Position numbers and translations under genes: made by a program. The notes below the pieces were generated by a model. The model saw only the letters and a list, made by a program, of their open reading frames with translations. It searched no databases and had not been told where the DNA came from. Shown piece after piece: positions 26,245 through 35,391 of a DNA stretch of 51,726 nt (position 1 is its first letter; every line of letters starts with the position of its first letter). Origin of the DNA: Brucella thiophenivorans (GTDB lineage Bacteria > Pseudomonadota > Alphaproteobacteria > Rhizobiales > Rhizobiaceae); the NCBI RefSeq assembly GCF_002252445.1, contig NZ_NNRJ01000065.1:1-51726 (forward strand), written 5' to 3'.

Positions 26245-27704
26245 TATTCGTGTCCTCCCTCAAAGGATGCAGCAAGCACGTTCTTTTCCGTGATTTCGTC
26301 GCCGACCAATTCTGTCACGATTGCACCCTCACGGAAGACATAGACACGATCACATAGTTCGATCTCGTCCATTTCGGTGGAATACCAGACAAAGGTTCGG
26401 CCATTTTCAGCTTCATGGCGCAGGATTTCATAGACTTCTTGCTTGGTGCCTACATCCACGCCGCGCATGGGATCGTCCATCAAAATGGCGTTGGCAGTGG
26501 TGGCAAGCGCACGGGCAAAAAGAACTTTCTGCTGATTGCCGCCGGAAAGCGAAAGGATGCGATTGCCCATATCCGGTGTGCGGATCTGGATCTTGTCTTT
26601 CCACTGCCCGCCAATCTGATTCTCGCGCGATTGATCGACAAGCTTCAGCGATGAGAGGCGATCAAGCGAACCAATTGTGAGATTGTGCAGGATGCTCCAG
26701 AGCGGAAACGTGCCATTAAGGCTGCGATCACCGGCCACGAAGGCGATTTCGCAATTGCGCGCAAGCAACCAGTTCGGCCGACGTGCATAATAAAGATCAA
26801 GCAGCATTTTCGTCTGACCATGACCGGCAAGCCCAGCTAGGCCGATAACTTCGCCCTTGAAAGCTTGAAACGGCTTGCTGTCAAGGGGGCGCTTTTTTGT
26901 AGAGAGAACAGCTGGGCCCGTCGTGTCGGCTTTTGCCACGCTGCGCGTCGCTTTTTCACGTTCGACGCTGCCCATAGCTGTGACAAGGCTACGATTGGTA
27001 AATTCACTTGCGGCGCGATTGGCGACAACCTTGCCGTCTTTCATCACGACAATACGGTCTGATGTTGAGAGGATTTCGCCAAGCATATGCGAAATGAGGA
27101 TCACCGAACCACCTGTGCCGACAAAGCGACGGACATAGGCCATCAGCTGTGCAGCAATGCCTGCATCAAGCGATGACGTGGGTTCGTCAAGAATAACAAG
27201 CTTCGGTGCGGTGCTGGGGGCGGTAAAATTGATGGCGATTTCCACCATCTGCCGTTCGGCGATAGCTAGTTCATCGACTGTTGCAGAGCAATCAATCTTG
27301 TGACCGGGAAAAATCTCGCTGAGCTTTTTTGCAATGAGATCAACAGCCTTACCGCGCCAGTTCGCGCCCGTAAGGTCGCGCTGCATAATGCGCACATTTT
27401 CGGCAATTGTCAGATTGGCGAAAAGCGACAGCTCCTGAAACACGCAGCGGATGCCGTGCTTACGCGCCGTCACCACGCCATGGCCCTCTTCGCCATGATA
27501 GGAGAGGCTGCCTTCATGCGGGCTGAGACCACCATTGATGACGTTGACGATGGTGGATTTGCCTGCGCCATTGTGGCCGACAAGTCCGACACATTCACCT
27601 TGATGGATCACGAGTTCAGCGCCATCCAGTGCCTTAACAGCACCAAACTGCACGCAAATATTGCGTGCGGCGACGACCTCGCCGTTGTCGATTGAATGAG
27701 ACAT
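26244..27704 (-). CDS. Sugar ABC transporter ATP-binding protein (two fused ATPase domains)
   Basis: A 486-aa RbsA/YtfR-type ATPase with two domains. Domain 1 has Walker [12 protein letters not shown], a family-type signature [17 protein letters not shown] and Walker [13 protein letters not shown]. Domain 2 begins at [18 protein letters not shown], where the Walker A is degenerate as usual in this family, and has the clear signature [15 protein letters not shown]. Its Walker B reads [14 protein letters not shown], where relatives have LDEPTRGID. The ATG at 27704 is chosen since similarity begins there; a longer frame to 27884 would run back into the binding-protein gene. It energises uptake of a sugar or sugar acid. 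Confidence 0.93.
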   Translation of the reverse strand: MSHSIDNGEVVAARNICVQFGAVKALDGAELVIHQGECVGLVGHNGAGKSTIVNVINGGLSPHEGSLSYHGEEGHGVVTARKHGIRCVFQELSLFANLTIAENVRIMQRDLTGANWRGKAVDLIAKKLSEIFPGHKIDCSATVDELAIAERQMVEIAINFTAPSTAPKLVILDEPTSSLDAGIAAQLMAYVRRFVGTGGSVILISHMLGEILSTSDRIVVMKDGKVVANRAASEFTNRSLVTAMGSVEREKATRSVAKADTTGPAVLSTKKRPLDSKPFQAFKGEVIGLAGLAGHGQTKMLLDLYYARRPNWLLARNCEIAFVAGDRSLNGTFPLWSILHNLTIGSLDRLSSLKLVDQSRENQIGGQWKDKIQIRTPDMGNRILSLSGGNQQKVLFARALATTANAILMDDPMRGVDVGTKQEVYEILRHEAENGRTFVWYSTEMDEIELCDRVYVFREGAIVTELVGDEITEKNVLAASFEGGHE

Positions 27705-27732
27705 ACATCCGAACTGTATTGGAGATAAGGGA

Positions 27733-27759
27733 GGGGCGGACACAGGAAATGTCCACCCC
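27733..27759 (-). terminator. Intercistronic stem-loop after the sugar-binding-protein gene
   Basis: On the minus strand GGGGTGGACA and TGTCCGCCCC form a 10-bp stem with one G-U pair and a 7-base loop, 12 bases after the binding-protein stop and 28 bases before the ATPase start. No U run follows, so it probably stabilises the binding-protein mRNA or trims downstream expression. Confidence 0.55.
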
Positions 27760-27771
27760 CTAGGAGAAAGG

Positions 27772-28788
27772 TTACTTCGCTTCCGCGATGACCTTCTGCG
27801 CGTCTTCAAGCGAATATTCGACATTCGCAACGCCACCCTTCTGGGTGTTACCAAGTTCCTCGTCGAGCGTGTCTTGGCTAACACTCAGGAATGGAACGAC
27901 GAGATCCTTTTTCACGTCCTTACCATCCAGAATCTGCTGAGCGACCCAGAAAGCGAGTGTGGAAACGCCCGGCGCGATCGAAACCGACATTGTTTCGTAA
28001 CCGTTGGCGTCTTTCTGCTGCTTCCACCACTGCAGTTCGTCTTCACGGTTGCCCATGATGATGATCGGAGTTTCGCGCTTTGCAGCGGCAAATGCCTGTG
28101 AAGCACCATAACCGTCACCACCCTGGGTTACCACGGCGTCGATCTTCGGCAGGCTTGGCAGAATGCCTGCGACTGCACGCTGTGCAACGTCAGCTGCCCA
28201 GTCCCCATGGACCGAACCGACGATCTTGAAGTTTGGATGTTTCTTGACGCCTTCTTCGATGCCTGCATGGATTTGATCATCGACCGACACACCTGCAAGG
28301 CCGCGAATTTCGAGTAGATTGCCGCCTTCTGGCAGACGCTTTGCGAGATATTCAACCTGACCTTCGCCCATGGCTTTGAAGTCAACCGCAATGCGCCACG
28401 CGCAAGGCTCGGTCACGATACCATCGAACGAAACAACGGTAATACCCGCATCACAGGCTTCCTTGATTGCGCCATTCAATGCTGTTGGTGAAGCAGCGTT
28501 AACGACAATCGCATCATAGCCCTGTAAAATCATATTCTGGATTTGCGCTGCCTGCTCGGTGGCCTGATTTTCAGCGGTGGTGAAAGCATCGGCTGCAGAA
28601 ACTGCGCCTGCGCTTACGGCTTCCTTGGTCACCTTATACCAACTCTGCAACATCGCCTGACGCCATGAGTTGCCGGCATAATTGTTGGAGAAAGCAATCT
28701 TTTTCAACGATGTGTCAGCAAATGCACTTCCGCTTGCCATCAGTGCAGCAAGCGCGGCAGACGCCAAAAGAATTTTCCCAAGCTTCAT
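27772..28788 (-). CDS. Sugar ABC transporter periplasmic binding protein
   Basis: A 338-aa binding protein of the ribose/galactofuranose (peripla_BP_4) class. The Sec signal is [20 protein letters not shown], ending AFA|DTS near residue 23. The mature part shows [41 protein letters not shown] and [17 protein letters not shown], the usual order of two lobes. The ATG at 28788 is preferred because GGGAGGA lies 6-7 bases upstream. It is the first gene of the operon and is divergent from a GAF histidine kinase/response regulator pair, which probably controls it. Confidence 0.93.
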   Translation of the reverse strand: MKLGKILLASAALAALMASGSAFADTSLKKIAFSNNYAGNSWRQAMLQSWYKVTKEAVSAGAVSAADAFTTAENQATEQAAQIQNMILQGYDAIVVNAASPTALNGAIKEACDAGITVVSFDGIVTEPCAWRIAVDFKAMGEGQVEYLAKRLPEGGNLLEIRGLAGVSVDDQIHAGIEEGVKKHPNFKIVGSVHGDWAADVAQRAVAGILPSLPKIDAVVTQGGDGYGASQAFAAAKRETPIIIMGNREDELQWWKQQKDANGYETMSVSIAPGVSTLAFWVAQQILDGKDVKKDLVVPFLSVSQDTLDEELGNTQKGGVANVEYSLEDAQKVIAEAK

Positions 28789-29022
28789 TTCCATTCCTCC
28801 CAGTTGAAAATATTTGTCCGCAGCGCAGCAAAACGCGTCGGTTTGTCTGAATCTGAATGTGGCACGAAACCTCCCGTACCGTCGCTCCTCAACGACACCA
28901 GCCCGCCCAAGACATTTTTGTGTTGTGTTGCGGACAATTTTCTGGTCAAGCGAGAATGAAATAAATGCGCTGCGCTGTGAAGGCTGATCAAAGCAATCGA
29001 CATGCGATTTAACGCAGCAAAA

Positions 29023-29038
29023 TTGCGGGATCCCGCAA
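29023..29038. promoter_or_regulatory. 16-bp palindrome in the divergent promoter region
   Basis: TTGCGGGATCCCGCAA is a perfect palindrome, 64 bases before the kinase start, within the 314-base region that separates the two-component genes from the sugar-transport operon. Apart from it and the promoters, I see nothing else in that region. It is a candidate binding site for the LuxR-type response regulator. Confidence 0.45.
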
Positions 29039-29102
29039 GACACGCCGGTGGAGAAGCGGCGTATTATTAGACTTAGCAATCTGTCTTGAGGAGGAGAGTC
29101 GC

Positions 29103-30335
29103 TTGCTGGAATTAGCGCCTGCGCGCCTGCTGGACCATTATCTGAATATCACCAGATTGCTGGCTGGCCAGCTTGATTTTGATTCCATCATTCAGGCTGT
29201 TGCTGCCGAGATTAATCACATTCTGCCTTATGACCATCTCGATGTTTGTATCAAGATGGTCGATGGCAAGTTTCACATCGCCTATGAAAGCGGAATTGAG
29301 ACAGCATGGAGCCGAAACCCGCCGGCTCTTCTGTCTGGAAGTCCTATCCGTACGGTTTTGTCGGGTGAAGCTGAATATCTGCTCACCGATGATGCGCGGA
29401 CCGACCCGCGGTTTCATTTTGACGGCGCGTTTTCGACGCCAATCATCGAGCATGATCTTAAAGGCCGGTTGCATGTGCCACTGAAAGCACAGGGCGACAT
29501 TATTGGCGCACTGAGTTGTTCAAGCCTGCAAACAAGCAGCTATTCGATGCGCGACGTGGAAAAAGCTCAATCAATTGCCGATCTTCTGGCACCTTATTTC
29601 TTTGCAATCCGTGCGGCAGAACAAGCCAAGCGCTCGGCGATTGTCGAGACGGAAGCGCGTGCGCGTGAAGAAGGTTTGCGCTTTGGTGCACTGAAACTCA
29701 CCGAGGCGCTGGAGACGGAACGCCATCGCATTGGTATGGACTTGCATGATCAGACGCTCGCTGATCTTACACGTCTTGCGCGTCATGTGGAGCGGCTGAC
29801 GCGCGTACCAGATCTTTCGGGCGAACAGCTTGAACCCCTCTTTCGTGGCTTGCAGCATTGTATGCAAGATTTACGTCAGATCATCGAAGAGGCGAAACCT
29901 TCCGTGCTTCAGCTTTTCGGCTTCGCGCAGGCTACGGAAAACCATCTTGACCGTTCGATCCGCGAAAGCGGCGCTGCGATTGAATGGTTTCTGGAGGACC
30001 AGAGCGACGGAATGACCGATAGGCTTGAAGATACGGTCGCGACCTCGCTTTTCCGTATTGTGCAGGAAGCTATCAACAATGCAATCCGTCATGCACTTGC
30101 CGGAGAAATCCGGGTCCGGCTCAGGGACAAAGGTGGGCGTCTGCTGGTCGAAGTCATTGATGACGGTATTGGTATGGATCGTCAGGCGCAACGCATCGGA
30201 CATGGCATTGATAATATGCGCACAAGGTCACGTCTCATATCCGCGAGTTTTGTTATCAGAAAAAATACGGAAGGCAGTGGCACGAGCGTGACGGTCCATC
30301 TGCCGCCCGAAATATGTGAGTGCAATGGAGGGTAA
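29103..30335 (+). CDS. GAF-domain sensor histidine kinase (NarL/LuxR-type)
   Basis: A 410-aa soluble histidine kinase. No membrane helix is visible, so it senses a cytoplasmic or redox cue. A GAF domain covers about residues 15-165 (INHILPYDHLDVCI ... RLHVPLKAQGDIIGALSCSS). A HisKA_3-type dimerisation helix carries the phospho-acceptor His215 in ERHRIGMDLHDQTLADL. The ATPase domain follows with the N box RIVQEAINNAIRHA, DDGIGM and GHGIDNMRTR. The start is a TTG with a strong GAGGAGGAGAG site upstream. The response regulator gene begins one base after its stop. It probably reports on the substrate or metabolic state tied to the divergent sugar operon. Confidence 0.92.
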   Translation: MLELAPARLLDHYLNITRLLAGQLDFDSIIQAVAAEINHILPYDHLDVCIKMVDGKFHIAYESGIETAWSRNPPALLSGSPIRTVLSGEAEYLLTDDARTDPRFHFDGAFSTPIIEHDLKGRLHVPLKAQGDIIGALSCSSLQTSSYSMRDVEKAQSIADLLAPYFFAIRAAEQAKRSAIVETEARAREEGLRFGALKLTEALETERHRIGMDLHDQTLADLTRLARHVERLTRVPDLSGEQLEPLFRGLQHCMQDLRQIIEEAKPSVLQLFGFAQATENHLDRSIRESGAAIEWFLEDQSDGMTDRLEDTVATSLFRIVQEAINNAIRHALAGEIRVRLRDKGGRLLVEVIDDGIGMDRQAQRIGHGIDNMRTRSRLISASFVIRKNTEGSGTSVTVHLPPEICECNGG

Positions 30336-30336
30336 G

Positions 30337-31050
30337 ATGCAGGTTTTGATCGTGGAAGATGATCCGTTGCATCGCACCTATCTGGTTGAAGCAATTCGTG
30401 CTGCATTGCCAGAATGCAGCGATGTCCTGGAAGCGGAAAATGGTTCAGCGGGAGAGAAGCTGGCGCGTATGCATCGCGCCGCGCATATTGTGATGGATCT
30501 GCAAATGAGCGGGCGCAATGGTATTGAAGCTGCGCGCACCATCTGGAAGGAAAATCCTGAAACGCGCATCTTGTTCTGGTCGAATTATGCCGATGAAGCC
30601 TATGTGCGTGGTGTTTCGCGCATCGTGCCGGAAGGAGCAGCCTATGGCTATGTACTTAAATCGGCTTCCGATGATAAGTTGCGGCTGGCATTGCGCAGTA
30701 TTTTTGTCGAAGCGCAATGCGTCATTGATCGCGAAGTGCGCGGCTTGCAGCAAAAGAGCCTTGGCCATGCTAACGGTTTCAGCGAAAGCGAATATGAAAT
30801 TCTGATTGATATTGCTCTTGGGTTGACGGACCGCGTAATTGCACGCCGACGCAACCTGTCGCTTAGAAGTGTTCAGAACAGATTACAGCAACTTTATGAA
30901 AAGCTGGGCGTCTACCAAGAAAAAGGTGAACCAAGCGAAGGCAGTTTCAACCTGCGCTCGCGTGCCGTGACCGTTGCCCTTCTGCGCAAGCTCCTAAATT
31001 ATAGCGCTCTGGAGCGAGCTGAAGTAGAATTGAAAGATTGGATAAGTTAA
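30337..31050 (+). CDS. LuxR/NarL-type response regulator
   Basis: A 237-aa response regulator. The receiver domain (residues 1-125) has the acidic pair in VLIVEDDPLH, the phosphorylated Asp54 in IVMDLQMSGRNG and the Lys in YGYVLKSAS. A short linker leads to a LuxR-type helix-turn-helix (FSESEYEILIDIALGLTDRVIARRRNLSLRSVQNRLQQLYEKLGV) and a C-terminal helical extension of about 35 residues. The ATG at 30337 is taken because GGAGGG lies 5-10 bases before it; the frame could open at 30316 inside the kinase gene. It is the partner of the upstream kinase and may bind the palindrome at 29023. Confidence 0.92.
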   Translation: MQVLIVEDDPLHRTYLVEAIRAALPECSDVLEAENGSAGEKLARMHRAAHIVMDLQMSGRNGIEAARTIWKENPETRILFWSNYADEAYVRGVSRIVPEGAAYGYVLKSASDDKLRLALRSIFVEAQCVIDREVRGLQQKSLGHANGFSESEYEILIDIALGLTDRVIARRRNLSLRSVQNRLQQLYEKLGVYQEKGEPSEGSFNLRSRAVTVALLRKLLNYSALERAEVELKDWIS

Positions 31051-31078
31051 ATACATAGTGCCGTCTCATTGTTGAGTG

Positions 31079-31115
31079 CCAGTCCGGAGTCACGGAAGAT
31101 GATTGAGAGAACCGC
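31079..31115 (+). repeat. Right copy of the 37-bp inverted repeat; fragment of a DUF2130 gene end
   Basis: This sequence matches the 3' end of the DUF2130 gene (reverse complement of 21153-21189) at 35 of 37 positions. In frame it reads QSGVTEDD-stop, preceded by VEC where the intact gene has AEL. The remaining bases of 31051-31359 hold nothing else I can recognise. It looks like the tail of a second, lost DUF2130 copy. Confidence 0.75.
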
Positions 31116-31359
31116 TGAGGGGGCGTGCGGGTTAGACGGTGATGCATTAGCGTGTGTCGATAATGCGCTCTTGAAGCAAATGCGACCTAACGACGTTATT
31201 AGTATGGAAGATTCACCTAGTCATCAGACTGGTTGTATCGAATTGATGTGGTTGGCGCGGAACCACAGTCTTTTCGCTCTGCATTTGGGATTTCAATACA
31301 ATTGAATTTTTGTGTTTTAAACACTTAGCGCACCCTCACGCAAAAGTAACGCAAGGCAG

Positions 31360-32367
31360 TTATTTATAATCTCTCTGACCGAGGGGAACTTCACTAATCC
31401 GTTGATGCAACGCGGACAGAAATTTTTGTTCTGCGCGATTAAGAGTCGTGTCGGGATTATGAACCACATAAATGTCAATTGCTGGGGGACTTTCATATGG
31501 TGGCAGCCGCCAGAGAAGGTTTCCATCAACATCGGGTTGAGCAACGTGAAGAGGCAGCGCTCCTATCCCTAATCCTGCGACGATCATCCGTCGAACCTCT
31601 TCAGCATTTGCCGACATTCCAGTAATCCGTGAATTTAGTTGAGCTTCTTCACGCAAAATAGCTACCGGTCGCAAGGCGTCTGTCAGCATATCAGTTTTAA
31701 ATGATACTGAAGCCTCTCCACGCAGATCCTTTAGCTTCAGATCGGAAAGTCCGTAGAGGCGGTGAGACGGTCCACAAAAGAAGCCGAAATATTCACGAAA
31801 AAGTCTCACATATTCGAGTTTATCATGCTGCTTGTGAACGAGGCAAATCCCGATACTCGCTTGCTTTTGGAAAACGCTCGTTGTCACGACACTGCTTGTC
31901 ATGACTTCTATGCTGAATGTCACTTCAGGATTTTCGCGATGGAAATTTTCGAGTACTTCATCAAAAATTGGAGAGACCACATAGCTGGCTAGAGCAATGG
32001 TGACATGCCCGGTTATCTCCTCTTTCATGTCACGGATGAGAACATCAAGTCGGGAAACACTCCCGAATATTCCAACCGCTTCTTTATATAGAAGCAGGCC
32101 AGCAGCTGTAACTTCAAATCGGCCCATTGCACGATCAATCAATCGTTTTTGAAGTCTGTCTTCTAGTCTTTTCAAAGCGTTGGATACAGTAGGCTGTTTA
32201 AGTCTCAAGCGGTTTGCTGCCGCTGTGATACCCCTCTCTTCCACGATGACAATAAAAGTCCGCAGCAAATTCCAATCAAGTTCCCAGGGAAGCTTTTTGA
32301 TACGGTTGGATGAGGAGGGTTCAGCGGAAAACATGGCATTCTCTGAATCTATGGCAAACATTTTCAT
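31360..32367 (-). CDS. LysR family transcriptional regulator
   Basis: A 335-aa LysR-type regulator with an unusual 25-residue leader before the helix-turn-helix. The DNA-binding part runs from about residue 29 (LDWNLLRTFIVIVEERGITAAANRLRLKQPTVSNALKRLEDRLQ) and is followed by a co-inducer domain from about residue 115 (GHVTIALASYVVSPIFDEVLENF) to the end. The segment SANAEEVRRMIVAGLGIGALPLHVAQ is typical. It is divergent from the spermidine/putrescine-type operon across 81 bases and is the obvious candidate to control it. Confidence 0.92.
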   Translation of the reverse strand: MKMFAIDSENAMFSAEPSSSNRIKKLPWELDWNLLRTFIVIVEERGITAAANRLRLKQPTVSNALKRLEDRLQKRLIDRAMGRFEVTAAGLLLYKEAVGIFGSVSRLDVLIRDMKEEITGHVTIALASYVVSPIFDEVLENFHRENPEVTFSIEVMTSSVVTTSVFQKQASIGICLVHKQHDKLEYVRLFREYFGFFCGPSHRLYGLSDLKLKDLRGEASVSFKTDMLTDALRPVAILREEAQLNSRITGMSANAEEVRRMIVAGLGIGALPLHVAQPDVDGNLLWRLPPYESPPAIDIYVVHNPDTTLNRAEQKFLSALHQRISEVPLGQRDYK

Positions 32368-32448
32368 TATCTATTTTGAAAATGACCCGGTTTCATATCA
32401 CAATGCAAGTTGAATTAACCACAACCACATGTGGGGGAAATCTGAAAT

Positions 32449-33315
32449 ATGCAGGACCGCGTTTCTTGGATGCGTCCATGGGCCTTATTAACGCCGGCCT
32501 TAACAACGGTCGCATTGTTGCTCGTCATACCTGTCGGGTTCATCATCGTCTATTCATTCTGGCTACGCACAAGTACGGGGACGGATGCGGTTGGCTTTTA
32601 TCTCGACAACTGGAGCGAGGTCTTAACGGACCCATTCTACAGAGACATACTCTTCAAGACACTGCGTATCGCATTTCTGACGACGGTCGTTTGTGCAATA
32701 TTAGGGTATGCACCGGCATATTACATTGCCACGTCGAAGAGTCGTTATAAGCCGTTGTTACTGTTGTTGCTTATACTTCCATTCTGGATCAGCTACATTA
32801 TCCGGACTATGTCCTGGATCAATATTCTTGGTGCTGGCGGGGCAATTAACTCTGTGCTGCTCTGGGTGGGACTGATCAATGAGCCGGTGCGCCTGCTCTA
32901 TAATGAGGCGACGGTCATTCTCGGCCTAGTGCATTACCTGCTGCCATTCATGATACTCAATGTGTATGTAAGTGTTGAAGCCATTGATCGTAATTTTGTC
33001 GATGCAGCGCGTTCACTTGGCTCAACGAGCTTTCAAGCGTTTCGGGAAATAACTTTGCCGCTATCTCTGCCAGGTTTGGCCGCAGGTGGGTTGCTTTGTT
33101 TTGTGTTGAGTGCTGGAACCTATATTACACCAGCTATCCTCGGCGGTCCGCGTGATGCCATGTTTGCCAATCTGGTTTTTGATGCTGTCATCACGCAGCT
33201 CGATTGGCCGTTGGGCTCCGCACTTTCCATCATCCTGCTCATTGTTCTGAGCGTTGTCGTTGTCATTTATAATCGCTTGGTTGGCATTGGCCAGCTTGCA
33301 AAAACTTTTCAGTGA
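32449..33315 (+). CDS. Spermidine/putrescine-type ABC transporter permease (PotB-like)
   Basis: A 288-aa permease with six hydrophobic helices. It has ALTTVALLLVIPVGFIIVYSF at the N-terminus, ILPFWISYIIRTMSWINILG (a PotB/PotH signature), VHYLLPFMILNVYVSVEAIDRNFVDAARSLGSTSFQAFREITLPLSLPG with the EAA loop, and YITPAILGGPRDAMFANLV near the end. The ATG has GGGGGAAA 10 bases upstream. It is the first gene of the operon PotB - PotC - binding protein - ATPase. Substrates of this class are polyamines or related amines and amino acids. Confidence 0.93.
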   Translation: MQDRVSWMRPWALLTPALTTVALLLVIPVGFIIVYSFWLRTSTGTDAVGFYLDNWSEVLTDPFYRDILFKTLRIAFLTTVVCAILGYAPAYYIATSKSRYKPLLLLLLILPFWISYIIRTMSWINILGAGGAINSVLLWVGLINEPVRLLYNEATVILGLVHYLLPFMILNVYVSVEAIDRNFVDAARSLGSTSFQAFREITLPLSLPGLAAGGLLCFVLSAGTYITPAILGGPRDAMFANLVFDAVITQLDWPLGSALSIILLIVLSVVVVIYNRLVGIGQLAKTFQ

Positions 33316-33322
33316 GGCCGCA

Positions 33323-34108
33323 ATGACAACATCATTCTGGCTTCGGCTCTATACAATCGCTGTTTATCTTTTCATGTTCTTGCCGATCGTCGTTGTTGTG
33401 CTGCTGGCATTTAACGCGAACCAGTTCGGCACGTTTCCGATTGAAGGGTTAAGCCTGCGCTGGTTTATCCGTCTATGGGAAAATGACGCGATCATGCGTG
33501 CCTTTCGGGTTTCGCTCCTGCTGGCATCATTGACTGCAATTATATCGACTACTCTCGGTGTACTTGCCGCGCTTAGTCTCGTTCGATACCGCTTTAAGGG
33601 TAAAGAGGGCATAACAACTCTGCTGATTGCTCCGATTTTAGTGCCGGAAGTGGTTCTTGCGGTTGCCTTACTACTGTTTCTGAGGTGGCTGGATCTGCCA
33701 AAGAGCTTTCCGTTGCTTCTCTTGGGCCATGTCGTGTTTACGCTGCCTTTCGTTCTCCTTGTAGTTCAGGCACGGCTTGCAAGCATCAAGCGCGAGTATG
33801 AAGAAGCGGCTATGAGCCTTGGCGCAGGACCGATTCAAACTTTTTTCGTTATCACTCTGCCATTGCTAATGCCTGCAGTTTTTGCTGGGCTTTTATTTGC
33901 TTTCACGATTTCATTCGATGATGTGACTGGCACTTTGTTTTGGAAGCCGGGGGGGATTGAGACCGTACCCACCCAGATTTTTGCAATGCTTCGCAACTCG
34001 ATTTCACCAGAAATAAATGCGCTGGGAACGGTGATGATAATCGTGACTGTCACTCTTCCGGTGATTGGCCTCGCTTTCGCACGTTGGCTGGCAATGCGGC
34101 GAAATTAG
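33323..34108 (+). CDS. Spermidine/putrescine-type ABC transporter permease (PotC-like)
   Basis: A 261-aa permease and partner of the PotB-like protein. It shows FMFLPIVVVVLLAFNANQFG, LSLRWFIRLWEND, LLIAPILVPEVVLAVALLLF and the coupling loop YEEAAMSLGAGPIQTFFVITLPLLMPA, then FTISFDDVTGTLFWKPGGIETVP. The ATG at 33323 lies 8 bases after the PotB-like stop; an upstream in-frame start at 33254 would overlap that gene for 60 bases and is not needed. About six membrane helices are present. Confidence 0.93.
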   Translation: MTTSFWLRLYTIAVYLFMFLPIVVVVLLAFNANQFGTFPIEGLSLRWFIRLWENDAIMRAFRVSLLLASLTAIISTTLGVLAALSLVRYRFKGKEGITTLLIAPILVPEVVLAVALLLFLRWLDLPKSFPLLLLGHVVFTLPFVLLVVQARLASIKREYEEAAMSLGAGPIQTFFVITLPLLMPAVFAGLLFAFTISFDDVTGTLFWKPGGIETVPTQIFAMLRNSISPEINALGTVMIIVTVTLPVIGLAFARWLAMRRN

Positions 34109-34214
34109 CGGGTTTGAATTCTGCTGAGTTAGACGAATGGATGTAAGTCGTTTTGTCGACGATGCTCTTATCGAAATAGAATTGTTAAATAAAAAGCGAA
34201 AAAGGGGAATATCA

Positions 34215-35360
34215 ATGGATGATACGAAACGGTACGAACGCTTGTTGGATCGGTATCGCCATGGCGATATCAAGCGTCGTACATTTTTAGGTTTGATAGG
34301 TGCATCTGCCGCAGCATTAGGCGTAATGGGCAAACCCTTTGTCGGCTATGCATTCGCCGCCAAACCCGATGAAGTTCGCTTTGATGGTTGGGGCGGGGTA
34401 GTTTCCGATGCCTTCCGGAAATATGCATTTGCGCCCTATACTGAAAAGACCGAAATTCAGGTTGTGGATGGAACATTTGGCGGTGCAGATGAATATCTGG
34501 CTCGGGTGAAGGCCGGACGTCAGGGCGAGTTTAACATTGCACATCTTTCCGGCGTTTTCGATTATGCCCGCTACAAACAGCAAGGACTGGCCTCGGAAAT
34601 CAACGAGGCGAACATTCCAAATCTTGCAAATGTCATTGTTCGATTGCAGGACGCGCTGCGCCCAATAACAGGCGGTAAACTATCCGCCGTCCCCTACAAT
34701 TATGGTACCACCAGCATTGCTTACAACCGGAAACACATTTCCGATGAAGAGGCCAGAGAAAAAGGCGCAAAGCTTCTTATTGATACGGCCTATAAAGGTA
34801 AGCTCGGTGGCTGGAGCGAATGGAAAACCCGGATCTGGTACGCCGCTTTGCAAACCGGGCAGGATCCAAACGATATCCAAGACGAAGATATCATGTGGAA
34901 TAGCGTTCGTACCAGCCGAGACAACGTCCTTAAGTATTGGAGTTCGGGCGCTGAGCTGATGAGCCTTTTGGCTGGAAACGAAATTTACGCAACGGAGGGC
35001 TGGTCCGGACGTATTCGTGCTTTGCAGGATCAGGGCCATGATCTGGGCTACCTTGATCCGGAGGGCGGGCTTGGCTGGCAGGAGTGCCTCTTTGTCTTGA
35101 AAGGAAGTCCGATGGAGGCGTGCGAGGAGTTGTTGAACTTCATGCTGGAACCGGAGGTCGCAATTGCGGTTGCAGAAGGTCAAAGCTATCCACCGGCGCT
35201 TGATCCGCAAAAAGTTGATCTTGGAAAAGTGGTGCCGACGCTGCCAGCCTTCGATCCCGAAGGAAAGTTGACGTCGCTCAATTTCTTTAATCCGGACTAT
35301 TGGAACGAAAATGAAGCCAAATGGTCAAAAGCCTATAGTCGTGTCGAGGCGGGTTATTAG
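34215..35360 (+). CDS. ABC transporter binding protein (PotD/PotF-like)
   Basis: A 381-aa extracytoplasmic binding protein. A twin-arginine-like signal (KRRTFLGLIGASAAALG, residues about 21-37) ends near FAA. The mature part has VRFDGWGGVVSDAFRKYAFAPYTEKTEIQVV, AVPYNYGTTSIAYNRKH, and GNEIYATEGWSGRIRALQDQG, fitting the spermidine/putrescine-binding class (family 1/8). The ATG at 34215 has AAAGGGGAAT upstream. Residues that decide polyamine specificity cannot be read without a structure alignment. Confidence 0.92.
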   Translation: MDDTKRYERLLDRYRHGDIKRRTFLGLIGASAAALGVMGKPFVGYAFAAKPDEVRFDGWGGVVSDAFRKYAFAPYTEKTEIQVVDGTFGGADEYLARVKAGRQGEFNIAHLSGVFDYARYKQQGLASEINEANIPNLANVIVRLQDALRPITGGKLSAVPYNYGTTSIAYNRKHISDEEAREKGAKLLIDTAYKGKLGGWSEWKTRIWYAALQTGQDPNDIQDEDIMWNSVRTSRDNVLKYWSSGAELMSLLAGNEIYATEGWSGRIRALQDQGHDLGYLDPEGGLGWQECLFVLKGSPMEACEELLNFMLEPEVAIAVAEGQSYPPALDPQKVDLGKVVPTLPAFDPEGKLTSLNFFNPDYWNENEAKWSKAYSRVEAGY

Positions 35361-35391
35361 AGGGCTTTTCGATCTAACGATATATTTTATC

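Noticed and set aside
27705..27884. N-terminal extension of the sugar ATPase to 27884
   Set aside because: The added residues are Arg-rich, overlap the binding-protein gene and do not resemble the family; the ATG at 27704 fits.
28789..29079. N-terminal extension of the sugar-binding protein to 29079
   Set aside because: The extension would place 97 residues before a clear signal peptide and would ignore the strong GGGAGGA site before 28788.
34680..35210. A 176-codon open frame on the minus strand
   Set aside because: It is antisense to the PotD-like gene, with no ribosome site or family features.
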